Origin: an uncultured Clostridia bacterium
GTDB lineage: Bacteria; Bacillota; Clostridia; Oscillospirales; Acutalibacteraceae
Length of the DNA: 59,436 nucleotides
NCBI GenBank assembly: GCA_947631705.1
Contig: CANRMJ010000005.1
Location: 1-59,436, forward strand
Direction: 5' to 3'
Shown: piece by piece, positions 32,418 to 40,036 of the stretch
Position numbering within the stretch: position 1 is the stretch's first letter
How the letters are laid out: the number at the start of each line of letters is the position of its first letter
The notes under the pieces: model-generated
Told to the model about the DNA's origin: nothing
The model's input: the letters and a program-made list of their open reading frames with translations, nothing else
Databases searched by the model: none
Made by a program: the position numbers and the translations under genes

Positions 32418-33050
32418 ATGGCTGATTATGAAATGAGCGAAAGGCTCGCAAAACAGATAGATTTTATCAGGGAAGCGGATAAGGAAAAATATATTAAGCG
32501 CAGAACGCTTGTTGCGAACGCCGAAAGATATGAAAACGATTCGGAACACGCCTGGCATATGGCGCTCATGGCGATCTTGCTTTCGGAATATTCAAACGAA
32601 AAAATAGACGTTTTAAAAACGGTGACTATGATTCTTATTCACGACATCGTTGAAATTGATTCGGGAGATACATACGCCTATGACGAGGAAGGCAAAAAGA
32701 CCCAGCATGAACGCGAGCTTAAAGCGGCAAACAGACTGTTCAACATTTTGCCTGAGGATCAGGCGAAAAAGCTATACGGTTTATGGATGGAATTTGAGGA
32801 AAATAAAACTCCCGAGGCGCGCTTTGCACATTCTATGGACAATGTTCAGCCAACAATCTTAAACGACGCCACAAACGGAATTGTTTGGCGAAACAACAAT
32901 ATAAAACTCAGTCAGGTGATAAAAAGAAACAGCATAACAGAGCTCGGTTCGCATACCTTGTGGGATTTTCAGTTAAAATCGCTTATAATGCCGAACGTTG
33001 AAAAGGGAAATATTGCGGACGACAGAAGTTTTAAGGAGAAAAACGAATGA
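32418..33050 (+). CDS. HD-domain phosphohydrolase (YfbR/HDDC2-like)
   Basis: 210 aa. RTLVANAERYENDSEHAWHM, ILIHDIVEIDSGDTYAYDE and FAHSMDNVQPTI give the H...HD...D metal set of HD-domain 5'-nucleotidases such as YfbR and HDDC2, which dephosphorylate deoxynucleoside monophosphates. No membrane segment. The stop overlaps the next ATG (ATGA), coupling it to the glycosyltransferase. Confidence 0.85.
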   Translation: MADYEMSERLAKQIDFIREADKEKYIKRRTLVANAERYENDSEHAWHMALMAILLSEYSNEKIDVLKTVTMILIHDIVEIDSGDTYAYDEEGKKTQHERELKAANRLFNILPEDQAKKLYGLWMEFEENKTPEARFAHSMDNVQPTILNDATNGIVWRNNNIKLSQVIKRNSITELGSHTLWDFQLKSLIMPNVEKGNIADDRSFKEKNE

Positions 33051-34027
33051 TAAGCGTTATTATACCGGTGCATAACACAGAGAAATTTCTGCCGCGATGC
33101 CTTAATTCCGTTTTAAACGGCACATACCGCGATTTGGAAATTCTTTTAATTGAAAACGGCTCCTCGGATAATTCTTTAAACGTCTGCAATGAATACGCGG
33201 CTGAACACAACAATATTAAAGTATATACCGCAGAAAAAACAGGCGTGGCGCACGCAAGGAATTTAGGACTTCGCAACGCCTCGGGTGAATACATTTCATT
33301 TATTGATTCAGATGATTACATAAGTCCCTATATGTATGAGGCGCTTATGAACTGCATTCTCAAAAACGGAGCTGATATGGCATTTTGCGAATGTGAAACA
33401 GGAAACAAAAACGAATTTGATTTTAATTTCCCTCAAGAAAATTGTGACAGAATAATTTCTTTCAACGAATATTGTTATAATCTTTATGTTAGAGAAGAAG
33501 TGAAATATTCATTTGTTACAAATAAGCTTTATAAACGAAATCTTTTAAACAAGATTCAATTTAATGAAAATATTTCTTACGCTGAGGACAGAAACTTTAT
33601 TATTCAATATATTTCCCGTTGCGAAAAAATAGTTCATCTTCCTGACAAACATTACTATTACTTCAGAGGAAACGCTCAATCAATCTGCAATTCTTCGGAT
33701 ATGAACACAAGGATAGATCAGCTTCGCGCCCTTCAATATGACTATGAATTTTCCAAAGGCTTAACAACAGACCCCCCCCCGCTGTTTCTTTGCGAGTTTA
33801 TTGCGATTTGTATGCTTAGAACGGCTGACTTTAGGCTAAAGCAGGCGCGCGGAGGTTTCGACGGCAAGAATCACCCCGAACTTGTTGAAAAAATTAAACC
33901 TTTTGTGCGCAAATCTTTTTGCAATGTATTAAAAGCGAAACACATAAGCAAAAAAGATAAATTAATCTCTTTAACAAACCACTGCTTTCCGTCATTTTTT
34001 AATCTTATATATAAAATAATCAGATAG
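33047..34027 (+). CDS. GT2-family glycosyltransferase
   Basis: 326 aa. A GT-A fold N-terminal domain starts MISVIIPVHNTEKFLPRCLN; DLEILLIENGSSDNS and YISFIDSDDYISP (DxD-type metal motif) follow, then SYAEDRNFIIQYI. No membrane helix. It probably adds a sugar to a surface glycan or lipid carrier. A run of nine C (33772-33780) encodes Pro-Pro-Pro near residues 243-245, after the catalytic domain; slippage would replace the C-terminal 80 or so residues. It is coupled to the upstream HD gene by a 4-base overlap, and a terminator follows. Confidence 0.87.
   Translation: MISVIIPVHNTEKFLPRCLNSVLNGTYRDLEILLIENGSSDNSLNVCNEYAAEHNNIKVYTAEKTGVAHARNLGLRNASGEYISFIDSDDYISPYMYEALMNCILKNGADMAFCECETGNKNEFDFNFPQENCDRIISFNEYCYNLYVREEVKYSFVTNKLYKRNLLNKIQFNENISYAEDRNFIIQYISRCEKIVHLPDKHYYYFRGNAQSICNSSDMNTRIDQLRALQYDYEFSKGLTTDPPPLFLCEFIAICMLRTADFRLKQARGGFDGKNHPELVEKIKPFVRKSFCNVLKAKHISKKDKLISLTNHCFPSFFNLIYKIIR
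33772..33780. repeat. C9 homopolymer in glycosyltransferase gene
   Basis: Nine consecutive C in the coding strand, in frame at this length. Confidence 0.9.
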
Positions 34028-34032
34028 CGCAT

Positions 34033-34072
34033 AAAATCCGCCGAATAACTTTGATGTTATTCGGCGGATTTT
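34033..34072. terminator. Bidirectional terminator, 17-bp stem
   Basis: AAAATCCGCCGAATAAC (34033-34049) pairs perfectly with 34056-34072. It lies between the convergent GT2 and phosphorylase genes and overlaps the latter's stop codon. Confidence 0.9.
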
Positions 34073-34826
34073 ATATTTTAAAAGCAAAATTAATACATTT
34101 GGCAAAAAATTCTTTTCTTAAATTCGGAGGCATTCTCCATTGCCATTTTTCATCGCCCTCATTAAGAGGATGCTTATCGGAGGCTATGAGAATTGAAACA
34201 ACATTTAAATTTAAAATTTTTCCGACGCTGAAAAGCGCTGACGTTTCCATATCAATACCGACAGCCCCTTTTTTTCGCCACAAATCTTCTTTAATAAATG
34301 TTTGCCGATAAACGGCGTCTGTTGAAACTATATGAAACGATTTTGAATTAGGTATGTTGCCGAGAGCAAGCCGGAACAAATCGGAATGCGGTTTTGAACA
34401 TTCAATATCGCTGTAATAATGGAGCGACGTTCCCTCTTCAACAAAAGCCAAATCGGGAACTATTATATCTCCTGTATCAACTTTTTCAGAAAACACGCCG
34501 CACATTCCCACAGAAATTACGTTTTTCACACCGAGTTCGGCAAGGGTTTCAAGAGTGTCCGCTGCCTGCGGAGCGCCCCGTCCCCCGTCAAGAAAGCATA
34601 TATCTCTATCGGCAAAACGGTATATCGGGCATGACGCAAGAAAACGCGGAAATTTATCGTCATATTTCAAAACCTTATAATTATCGTTAACAAATTCAAC
34701 TCCTCCGTGCATAAAAAACGACACGGCAGTATGCGGCAAATCAATTAAAAAGGCTCTGTGACAGCTGTTTATATGCTCTCTTGCTGTGATTACGGCTTTG
34801 GAATCATCATTTTTTAATTTCCACAT
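34071..34826 (-). CDS. Nucleoside phosphorylase (PNP/UDP family)
   Basis: 251 aa. The PNP_UDP_1 fold is indicated by NVISVGMCGVFSEKVDTGDI, SFHIVSTDAVYR and the substrate-binding GIDMETSALFSVG with Glu-Thr. It cleaves a nucleoside with phosphate; uridine and purine specificity cannot be separated here. The ATG at 34826 is preceded by GGGAGGAG at ideal spacing; a longer frame to 34853 is less likely. It ends a group with a broken HAD gene, a GNAT gene and a HAD gene. Confidence 0.83.
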   Translation of the reverse strand: MWKLKNDDSKAVITAREHINSCHRAFLIDLPHTAVSFFMHGGVEFVNDNYKVLKYDDKFPRFLASCPIYRFADRDICFLDGGRGAPQAADTLETLAELGVKNVISVGMCGVFSEKVDTGDIIVPDLAFVEEGTSLHYYSDIECSKPHSDLFRLALGNIPNSKSFHIVSTDAVYRQTFIKEDLWRKKGAVGIDMETSALFSVGKILNLNVVSILIASDKHPLNEGDEKWQWRMPPNLRKEFFAKCINFAFKI

Positions 34827-34857
34827 AAGATTTTCTCCTCCCGATAAGTACATTTTA

Positions 34858-35103
34858 TTACGATTTTATCAACCGTTTATCAAAAAATTCAAATAAACCG
34901 AGCTTATATAAAATATCTCTCAATTCGGGATAATTGTTAGACAAAACAACATTTATAAAGCCGTAAGCCATATGCTTTCGTATGTCCTCAAAACAAATTT
35001 TTGTACCGCTGTCTGTATCCTTTAAAGCTTTATAAACACTGCCGCTCCAAAGAGGATTTGAATAAACAAGCGTTCCGTCAAAATCCCAAAAAACAACTTT
35101 CAT
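34858..35103 (-). pseudogene. HAD hydrolase remnant with internal deletion
   Basis: 81 aa. The start MKVVFWDFDGTLV is an intact HAD motif I. The sequence then jumps, after only about 35 further residues, to INVVLSNNYPELRDILYKLG with LFEFFDK, the usual motif II region, and stops at RLIKS before motifs III and IV. Most of the cap and the whole C-terminal half are missing, so the product cannot be an active phosphatase. An ATG and the first codons survive. It is most likely a decaying gene; a regulatory stump is a less likely alternative. Confidence 0.7.
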
Positions 35104-35125
35104 ATTTTCACCCTTAAATAAAGAA

Positions 35126-35584
35126 TCACACCGACTTTTTCAGCATTTTAAAGTATTCTCCGTATTCATCCCTGCATTTTTTGAAAACCTTAAAACCGAA
35201 TTTTTCATATAAGTATATTGCACGGCTGTTTCCGCAATCGACCCCGAGAGATATTTCCGAATAGCCGCGCTCTTTTGCCTTATTAATTAAAAACTCAGTA
35301 AGCTTGCTGCCGATACCATTGTTTCTGTATTCTTTTTTAACAATCAAACGAGAGAGATAGCAGCGTATTCCGTCTATCGTGTAATCGCTGTCGTCGCTTT
35401 TCGTTACGAGATCGACCTCGCCGATGAATTTGCCGTTTATTTTATAAATATAGACTGTTCTGCTGCCAGCGATTATCTGTTTTATAAAATCTTGTGTAAA
35501 CGGGCATTTTTTCATATTCCAGATATTATTGCAATTTTGATATTCGTCTATTCCTATTTGTTCTATTATAAAGTTGTTAATCAT
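35126..35584 (-). CDS. GNAT N-acetyltransferase
   Basis: 152 aa from the ATG at 35584 (GAGGG upstream; the frame is open to 35644). The acetyl-CoA-binding region is clear: YLSRLIVKKEYRNNGIGSKL (Q/RxxGxG/A variant), then NSRAIYLYEKFGFKVFKK. The acceptor is unknown. It lies 66 bases after the HAD phosphatase gene and just before the HAD remnant on the same strand. Confidence 0.83.
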   Translation of the reverse strand: MINNFIIEQIGIDEYQNCNNIWNMKKCPFTQDFIKQIIAGSRTVYIYKINGKFIGEVDLVTKSDDSDYTIDGIRCYLSRLIVKKEYRNNGIGSKLTEFLINKAKERGYSEISLGVDCGNSRAIYLYEKFGFKVFKKCRDEYGEYFKMLKKSV

Positions 35585-35650
35585 AGCTTTCCCTCTGTAT
35601 TTTAATATTGCTTTTTTATAGTAACAGCGCAGAATCAAATTCATTATTCT

Positions 35651-36304
35651 TTAAATTCCATAATTGTTTTTTAGATATATCCTGAAAAGCGATAAATGAT
35701 TAAATTTCGCAAACAGCTTTTTGTCGGTGTCTGTATCGCCCTGCCATAAATCGGGAATCATAACGGTTTTGCAGCCCGCGTTATAAGCCGATATTATGCC
35801 GTTTTTTGAATCTTCAAGAGCAAAGCAGTTTTGCGGATTTTCTCCTAAAAGGCGGCACGCCTCAAGATATATTTCGGGACTCGGCTTTGATTGCCGAACC
35901 ATCTCGCCGCTCACTATAACGTCAAAAGAATCTTCAATTCCCGCGCTTTTCAGATTAAAAAGCACTCTGTCTCTGCCCGTTGACGAGGCAACTGCCGTTT
36001 TGTATGCATTGCTTTTTAAATAATCAAGCAGCTCATAAAGACCTTTTTTGACGGGAACGGTATTAGCCGCAAAGTACGAATTTCTGTATTCACGGCAAAG
36101 CATATTGAATTTTTCATCGTCATAATTCCCAAACTCGGCGTGCATCAGCTTTTCAGCCTCATCTGCCCTTATACCGAGCGTTTTATAAACCATATAGCCC
36201 GCTTTGCCTATTCCGAGCTTTTCGCCCGCATAGTCCCAAGTTTTTATGCAAAGCCTTTCGGTGTCAAACATAACTCCGTCCATATCAAAAACGATTGCAT
36301 TCAT
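35651..36304 (-). CDS. HAD-superfamily phosphatase (beta-PGM-like)
   Basis: 217 aa. Motif I is VFDMDGVMFDTE; motif II VASSTGRDRV; motif III SKPSPEIY; motif IV ALEDSKNGIISAYNAG. The cap between motifs I and II is helical, as in beta-phosphoglucomutase and related sugar phosphatases. Substrate unknown. GGGTGA lies before the ATG, overlapping the stop of an upstream GNAT remnant. Confidence 0.86.
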   Translation of the reverse strand: MNAIVFDMDGVMFDTERLCIKTWDYAGEKLGIGKAGYMVYKTLGIRADEAEKLMHAEFGNYDDEKFNMLCREYRNSYFAANTVPVKKGLYELLDYLKSNAYKTAVASSTGRDRVLFNLKSAGIEDSFDVIVSGEMVRQSKPSPEIYLEACRLLGENPQNCFALEDSKNGIISAYNAGCKTVMIPDLWQGDTDTDKKLFAKFNHLSLFRIYLKNNYGI

Positions 36305-36311
36305 AACGATT

Positions 36312-36434
36312 TCACCCTAAATCTATCCAATATCTTTGTATAATGTCTCCGTCGTTTTCAATTTCATTTTCGAGAATTCCGCCGTTTTTGATAATGCTTT
36401 TTGCCGAGCCGATGTTTTGGTTTGTTTTCGCAAA
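36312..36434 (-). pseudogene. C-terminal fragment of a GNAT acetyltransferase
   Basis: Open frame of about 40 codons without a start, reading FAKTNQNIGSAKSIIKNGG, then ILENEIENDGDIIQRYWIDL before a TGA. This is the usual end of one Firmicutes GNAT group (N-x-x-S near a Gly-Gly, ending RYWI). An in-frame stop (36435-36437) and lack of the acetyl-CoA loop show it is a remnant. Confidence 0.6.
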
Positions 36435-36472
36435 TTAATCAAAATATTTCAGGCTCTCCGCCGCATATATAA

Positions 36473-36503
36473 AAGCCGCTGATGATATGCTCATCAACGG
36501 CTT
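36473..36503 (-). terminator. Terminator of small ORF 36508
   Basis: A 13-bp stem with one G-U pair (36473-36485 with 36491-36503) followed on the minus strand by a U-rich tract. It starts 4 bases after the stop codon. Confidence 0.82.
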
Positions 36504-36507
36504 AAAG

Positions 36508-36627
36508 CTATTGCAGACTTCTCGGGAGCAAATCCCGCATATCCGTAAACGAGCATAACATATTAATTCTATGATCGCGGAGCATAGAATTGTTTCGTCT
36601 GTTAAGTTTACGGCTGATATTAAACAT
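36508..36627 (-). CDS. Free-standing small ORF, 39 aa
   Basis: Starts MFNISRKLNRRNNSMLRDHR and ends CSFTDMRDLLPRSLQ; strongly basic with many Arg and Asn. It has its own TTGACA-N17-TATCAT promoter (36684-36656), AGGAAGGA 8 bases before the ATG and a terminator right after the stop. The same build is seen for the 32-aa ORF at 25623, which also has an RDL segment near its end. No family is recognised. It may be a small functional peptide, a toxin, or a stable RNA with an incidental ORF. Confidence 0.55.
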   Translation of the reverse strand: MFNISRKLNRRNNSMLRDHRINMLCSFTDMRDLLPRSLQ

Positions 36628-36655
36628 TTTCTTTTTCCTTCCTATTGACAGAGAT

Positions 36656-36684
36656 ATGATAACAAAAGAGGATTTATTTGTCAA
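36656..36684 (-). promoter_or_regulatory. Promoter of small ORF 36508
   Basis: TTGACA (36684-36679), a 17-base spacer and TATCAT (36661-36656), only a few bases after the stop codon of the upstream iron alcohol dehydrogenase gene. Confidence 0.78.
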
Positions 36685-36693
36685 CCTGTTGGC

Positions 36694-37785
36694 TTACGGT
36701 ATTTTGAAAACTCTTTTATAGATTTCATAAACATCTTCGCTTTTGAGAACCGTGGGGTTATTCATCAGTCTTGACGGGTTTACGCTCTTAACAAATTCCT
36801 TAATCTTTTCTTCATCGGCTTTCGGAGAGTAAAGCTCAAATTCGTTGACAAGCTCTCTGAAAATCCGCGCGCCGTCATTTGCGTTTTTTCCTCCGAGCAA
36901 AACGCCGATTTTATCAAGAGTTTCCAAAACATATGCTCTGCCGCGGCTGTCGTTTACACTTTCGTTGTGCTCGTTCATATAATCCCAGATTTCGGCAAGA
37001 TTAACGGCTACGGAATGACCGTGCGCCGTGCCGCAATTAATCGTGATATTGTAGCACATGGCGTGAGCGGATGTTGTTGAAGTGATATTGATTGCCTTTC
37101 CCGCCCAGTAAGACGCCATCATCATCTTTTTGTTTGCGGAAGTCTCGTTCGCAATATAACCGTTTTTGCTCTGTGTGAAAAGGCGGATAGCCCTTTCGGC
37201 ATATTCCTTGCTTTCATCGTTGCTTTTTACATTCCAAAAGCTTTCTATCGCGTGGCACAGCGCGTCCATACAGGTGCATCTGCGCTGATAGGGAGGAACG
37301 GTTTTTAAAAACGATTCGTCAAGTATAATGTAATCGGGCAAAAAGCCGTCGTGCGAAACAGAATGCTTTTCGTTTGAGTTTACATAGAATATAGCATATC
37401 TCGTTGCCTCAGACCCTGTCCCCGAAGTTGTGGGAATGGCAAGAAATTCTATATCGTTATCCTCCATAGGCTCAAAAAGCGCCGTTTCGGCATTATTAGT
37501 TACAAGCAGCTTTATCATTTTGGCGGAATCAAGCGGCGAACCTCCGCCCGCTCCTATAAGAAAATCACAGCCGTTTTTCTTAAAAAGCTCCGCTGCTGAA
37601 ATCATATCCTCAAATTTGGGATTCGGTCTGATTTTATCCCAAACAGTTAAATCAAAATTATCTTGCAGGTATTTAAACGCATCTGTTTTTTTAAAGCTCG
37701 CACCGCAGCAAAGAAAAGGTCTCTTAAAGCAAGAGACCTCTTTTAAAGCGCTTAAATTCTCAAGAATCACGCCCTTAGTCCGCAT
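36694..37785 (-). CDS. Iron-containing alcohol dehydrogenase
   Basis: About 363 aa. The NAD-binding part has IGAGGGSPLDSAKMI and IPTTSGTGSEATRYAIF. Metal ligands are the Asp before this region plus CMDALCHAIESFW, STTSAHAMCYNI and GTAHGHSVAVNL, all family III histidines. It reduces an aldehyde or oxidises an alcohol; substrate unknown. The start is uncertain: ATG 37785 overlaps the iolB-like end by 11 bases, ATG 37812 by 38, and neither has a good SD, pointing to coupled translation. Pairing with an IolB homologue suggests sugar-acid or polyol catabolism. Confidence 0.85.
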   Translation of the reverse strand: MRTKGVILENLSALKEVSCFKRPFLCCGASFKKTDAFKYLQDNFDLTVWDKIRPNPKFEDMISAAELFKKNGCDFLIGAGGGSPLDSAKMIKLLVTNNAETALFEPMEDNDIEFLAIPTTSGTGSEATRYAIFYVNSNEKHSVSHDGFLPDYIILDESFLKTVPPYQRRCTCMDALCHAIESFWNVKSNDESKEYAERAIRLFTQSKNGYIANETSANKKMMMASYWAGKAINITSTTSAHAMCYNITINCGTAHGHSVAVNLAEIWDYMNEHNESVNDSRGRAYVLETLDKIGVLLGGKNANDGARIFRELVNEFELYSPKADEEKIKEFVKSVNPSRLMNNPTVLKSEDVYEIYKRVFKIP

Positions 37786-38548
37786 TGGCAAGCCACTCGT
37801 ATTCGGGAACATAAATTCTTGTTTTATCCCACGGATCGCCGTCTAAATGGCGAATAAGCCAAACATAATACATTTCATAGCCGGGGGCGGTAACCTGTTG
37901 ATGAGCGTTTCCGCCGCGGATGCAAAGGCAGCTTCCGTTTTCGGTTTTATACGGCGTGTTCCCCTCAAAGCCGGCGCCGAAGCCCTCAGGATGATCAAAT
38001 TGATAGTAATAAAGCTCCGGCTGTGGGTGATGATGCGGAGGGTAAGAAGACCATTTTCCGGGCTGATTAAACACCTCGCCCATTACCATATTTGAATAGG
38101 GCGCATTGTCTAAATCAAACATTGTGGAAACGATTCTGTGCCCCGCGCCGTTCCACTGACCCTTGCCGAATTCCTGATAAAGGCAGTTTTCGGGATTATA
38201 AAACACAGGCTCCCACGTTTTTTCGTTATCTGTTTGCTGAACAATAACCTCTGAATTTTCAAGCGCCGTAACGCTTGCCTTTATCTGTTTGGGAAAATGA
38301 ACCGCATAAGGCTTTTTTTCAAACGGATTTTTGCGCGTGCAATTTTCATCTATCTTATCCGCTACTTTAAAATTAACACTGCCCGAGAGAAGCAGCACCG
38401 CACATTCGTTTTTCTCTTCAAAAATTTCAAGCGTTTCGCCCTTTGCGAGTTTTTTCACATAAATATCCATAAGCATTTCGGAATTAACTCCGTTCATCTC
38501 GCAAAGAATTTTCTTCCCGTTTTCATCATACTCGGGTTTAAATAACAT
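37775..38548 (-). CDS. iolB: 5-deoxy-glucuronate isomerase family protein (IolB/KduI)
   Basis: 257 aa cupin-type protein. GQWNGAGHRIVSTMFDLDNA, WSSYPPHHHPQPELYYYQFD and GFGAGFEGNTPYKTE match IolB; the HHHP and Glu-Leu-Tyr-Tyr segment provide metal ligands. In myo-inositol breakdown IolB converts 5-deoxy-glucuronate to 2-deoxy-5-keto-gluconate. No other inositol genes are in the window, so this copy may serve another sugar acid with the adjacent alcohol dehydrogenase (inference). It overlaps that gene. Confidence 0.84.
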   Translation of the reverse strand: MLFKPEYDENGKKILCEMNGVNSEMLMDIYVKKLAKGETLEIFEEKNECAVLLLSGSVNFKVADKIDENCTRKNPFEKKPYAVHFPKQIKASVTALENSEVIVQQTDNEKTWEPVFYNPENCLYQEFGKGQWNGAGHRIVSTMFDLDNAPYSNMVMGEVFNQPGKWSSYPPHHHPQPELYYYQFDHPEGFGAGFEGNTPYKTENGSCLCIRGGNAHQQVTAPGYEMYYVWLIRHLDGDPWDKTRIYVPEYEWLANAD

Positions 38549-38552
38549 AAAA

Positions 38553-39488
38553 CTACTCTCCTAAAACTTCTTTTTCAATAAATGAAAGAATGTCCGCATA
38601 AACTTCCTCTTTATTGATTTCGTTTAAAATTTCATGGCGGCATTCGGGATATAATTTAAGCTGAGCCTTTGAATGACCGCTCTGAACGAGCTTTGAATAA
38701 ACCTCTTTGAGCCCTTTTCCGTAATTGCCCACAGGATCCATCTCTCCGCTGATAACAAGAATCGGAATATCAGCGGGCACGTTTCTGTACCAATCGTCGC
38801 TGTTTGCTCTGATATTCAGCTTTACAAGATCATTCATGCCCTGAACGGTGAAAAGAAAGCCGCAATATTCATCCGCAATATATTTATCAACGTGCTCAAT
38901 ATCGCGTGTAAGCCAGTCAAACGGCGTTCGCTTTTCAAATTTATTATTGTAAGCGCCGAAGGTCAGCTTGTCGAGAAACTTCGACTTACTTGTTGACCCA
39001 GACAGCTTTGCCAGCAACGAAGAGAGCTTATCTCCTATTCCGGCGGCGGGATTCGTTCCTCCCGTGCCCATATAAATGGCGGCGTCAAATCCCGCGTTCT
39101 TATAATCCGCGGTAAAGCAGCGAACCACAAACGAGCCCATAGAATGACCCATCACTGTGATTTTTTTATCGGGATACGCAAATTTCGCTCTTTCAAACGT
39201 GGTTTTAAAATCCTCAATGATTCCCTTGTAGCCGTCTTTCTCTCCAAAATGACCTGTAAGATTTTTATCACTGTTTGATTTTCCGTGATTCGCCATATCG
39301 TGCATAAAAACAGCAAAGCCCTTTGAAGTTAAAAACTCAAAGAAATCGTGATACCGTTCCTTGTGCTCTGCCATTCCGTGGTGAACCGCAACAACAGCCT
39401 TAACATCGCCGTTATCGGGAGTATATTCACAGCCGTGGATATCGCAAACGCCTGTTGCGGATCTAAAGCCGTATTCGCTTATTTTCAT
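38553..39488 (-). CDS. Alpha/beta hydrolase (monoacylglycerol lipase-like)
   Basis: 311 aa, no signal peptide. HHGMAEHKERY is the oxyanion region, GHSMGSFVVRCF the nucleophile elbow with Ser, VISGEMDPVGNYG the catalytic Asp region, and CRHEILNE the His. This is the serine hydrolase (Hydrolase_4) group including monoacylglycerol lipases and lysophospholipases. GAGGG precedes the ATG. It is transcribed ahead of the iolB pair with only 4 bases between, so the three may form one operon. Confidence 0.87.
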   Translation of the reverse strand: MKISEYGFRSATGVCDIHGCEYTPDNGDVKAVVAVHHGMAEHKERYHDFFEFLTSKGFAVFMHDMANHGKSNSDKNLTGHFGEKDGYKGIIEDFKTTFERAKFAYPDKKITVMGHSMGSFVVRCFTADYKNAGFDAAIYMGTGGTNPAAGIGDKLSSLLAKLSGSTSKSKFLDKLTFGAYNNKFEKRTPFDWLTRDIEHVDKYIADEYCGFLFTVQGMNDLVKLNIRANSDDWYRNVPADIPILVISGEMDPVGNYGKGLKEVYSKLVQSGHSKAQLKLYPECRHEILNEINKEEVYADILSFIEKEVLGE

Positions 39489-39509
39489 AGAAACACCCTC
39501 TGAAGAATT

Positions 39510-39935
39510 CTATTCTTCTGCTGATTCCTCAACTATATCCGCCGTGCAGTGCGGGCACTTTGTTGCGTCAATATCAATTTCGCTCTTGCAAAACGGGCAG
39601 ATTTTCGTTGCGGGAGCAGCAGGCTCCTCCGCTTTTTTTGTGAGGCTCATCATCTTATTAACCGCTTTAACTATACAGAAGATAATAAAGGCCATAATTA
39701 AAAAGTTGATTATTGCAGAGATGAAAGCGCCGTAGTCTATGTAATTATCGCCCACAAGATGAATTTTGCCCTGAATTTCGGAGCCGCCTATGCAGTTTAT
39801 AAGCGGTTTAATTATGTTGTCCGTGAGGGAGGTTACAATTGATGAAAACGCACCGCCGATAATAACGCCGACTGCTAAGTCGAGCACATTGCCCTTAGAA
39901 ATGAACTCTTTGAACTCTGAAAAAAACTTTTTCAT
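39510..39935 (-). CDS. mscL: Large-conductance mechanosensitive channel with zinc-ribbon tail
   Basis: 141 aa from the ATG at 39935 (GAGGTTG upstream). MKKFFSEFKEFISKGNVLDL, AVGVIIGGAFSSIVTSL and the second helix FISAIINFLIMAFIIFCIVK identify MscL, which opens under membrane tension. The C-terminus carries an extra zinc ribbon: CPFC, then 12 residues, and CPHC. The normal RKxEE-type end is replaced by KKAEEPAAPATK before the ribbon. The cytoplasmic ribbon is uncommon compared with E. coli MscL. Confidence 0.9.
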   Translation of the reverse strand: MKKFFSEFKEFISKGNVLDLAVGVIIGGAFSSIVTSLTDNIIKPLINCIGGSEIQGKIHLVGDNYIDYGAFISAIINFLIMAFIIFCIVKAVNKMMSLTKKAEEPAAPATKICPFCKSEIDIDATKCPHCTADIVEESAEE

Positions 39936-40036
39936 TTTTACAACCTCTTTCTTTATAAAAATCCTTTTCTTTATTTTACCATATATCATCTCTGAAATCA
40001 AACAGATAAATATATTTTTGCCAAGCGGATGAATTC

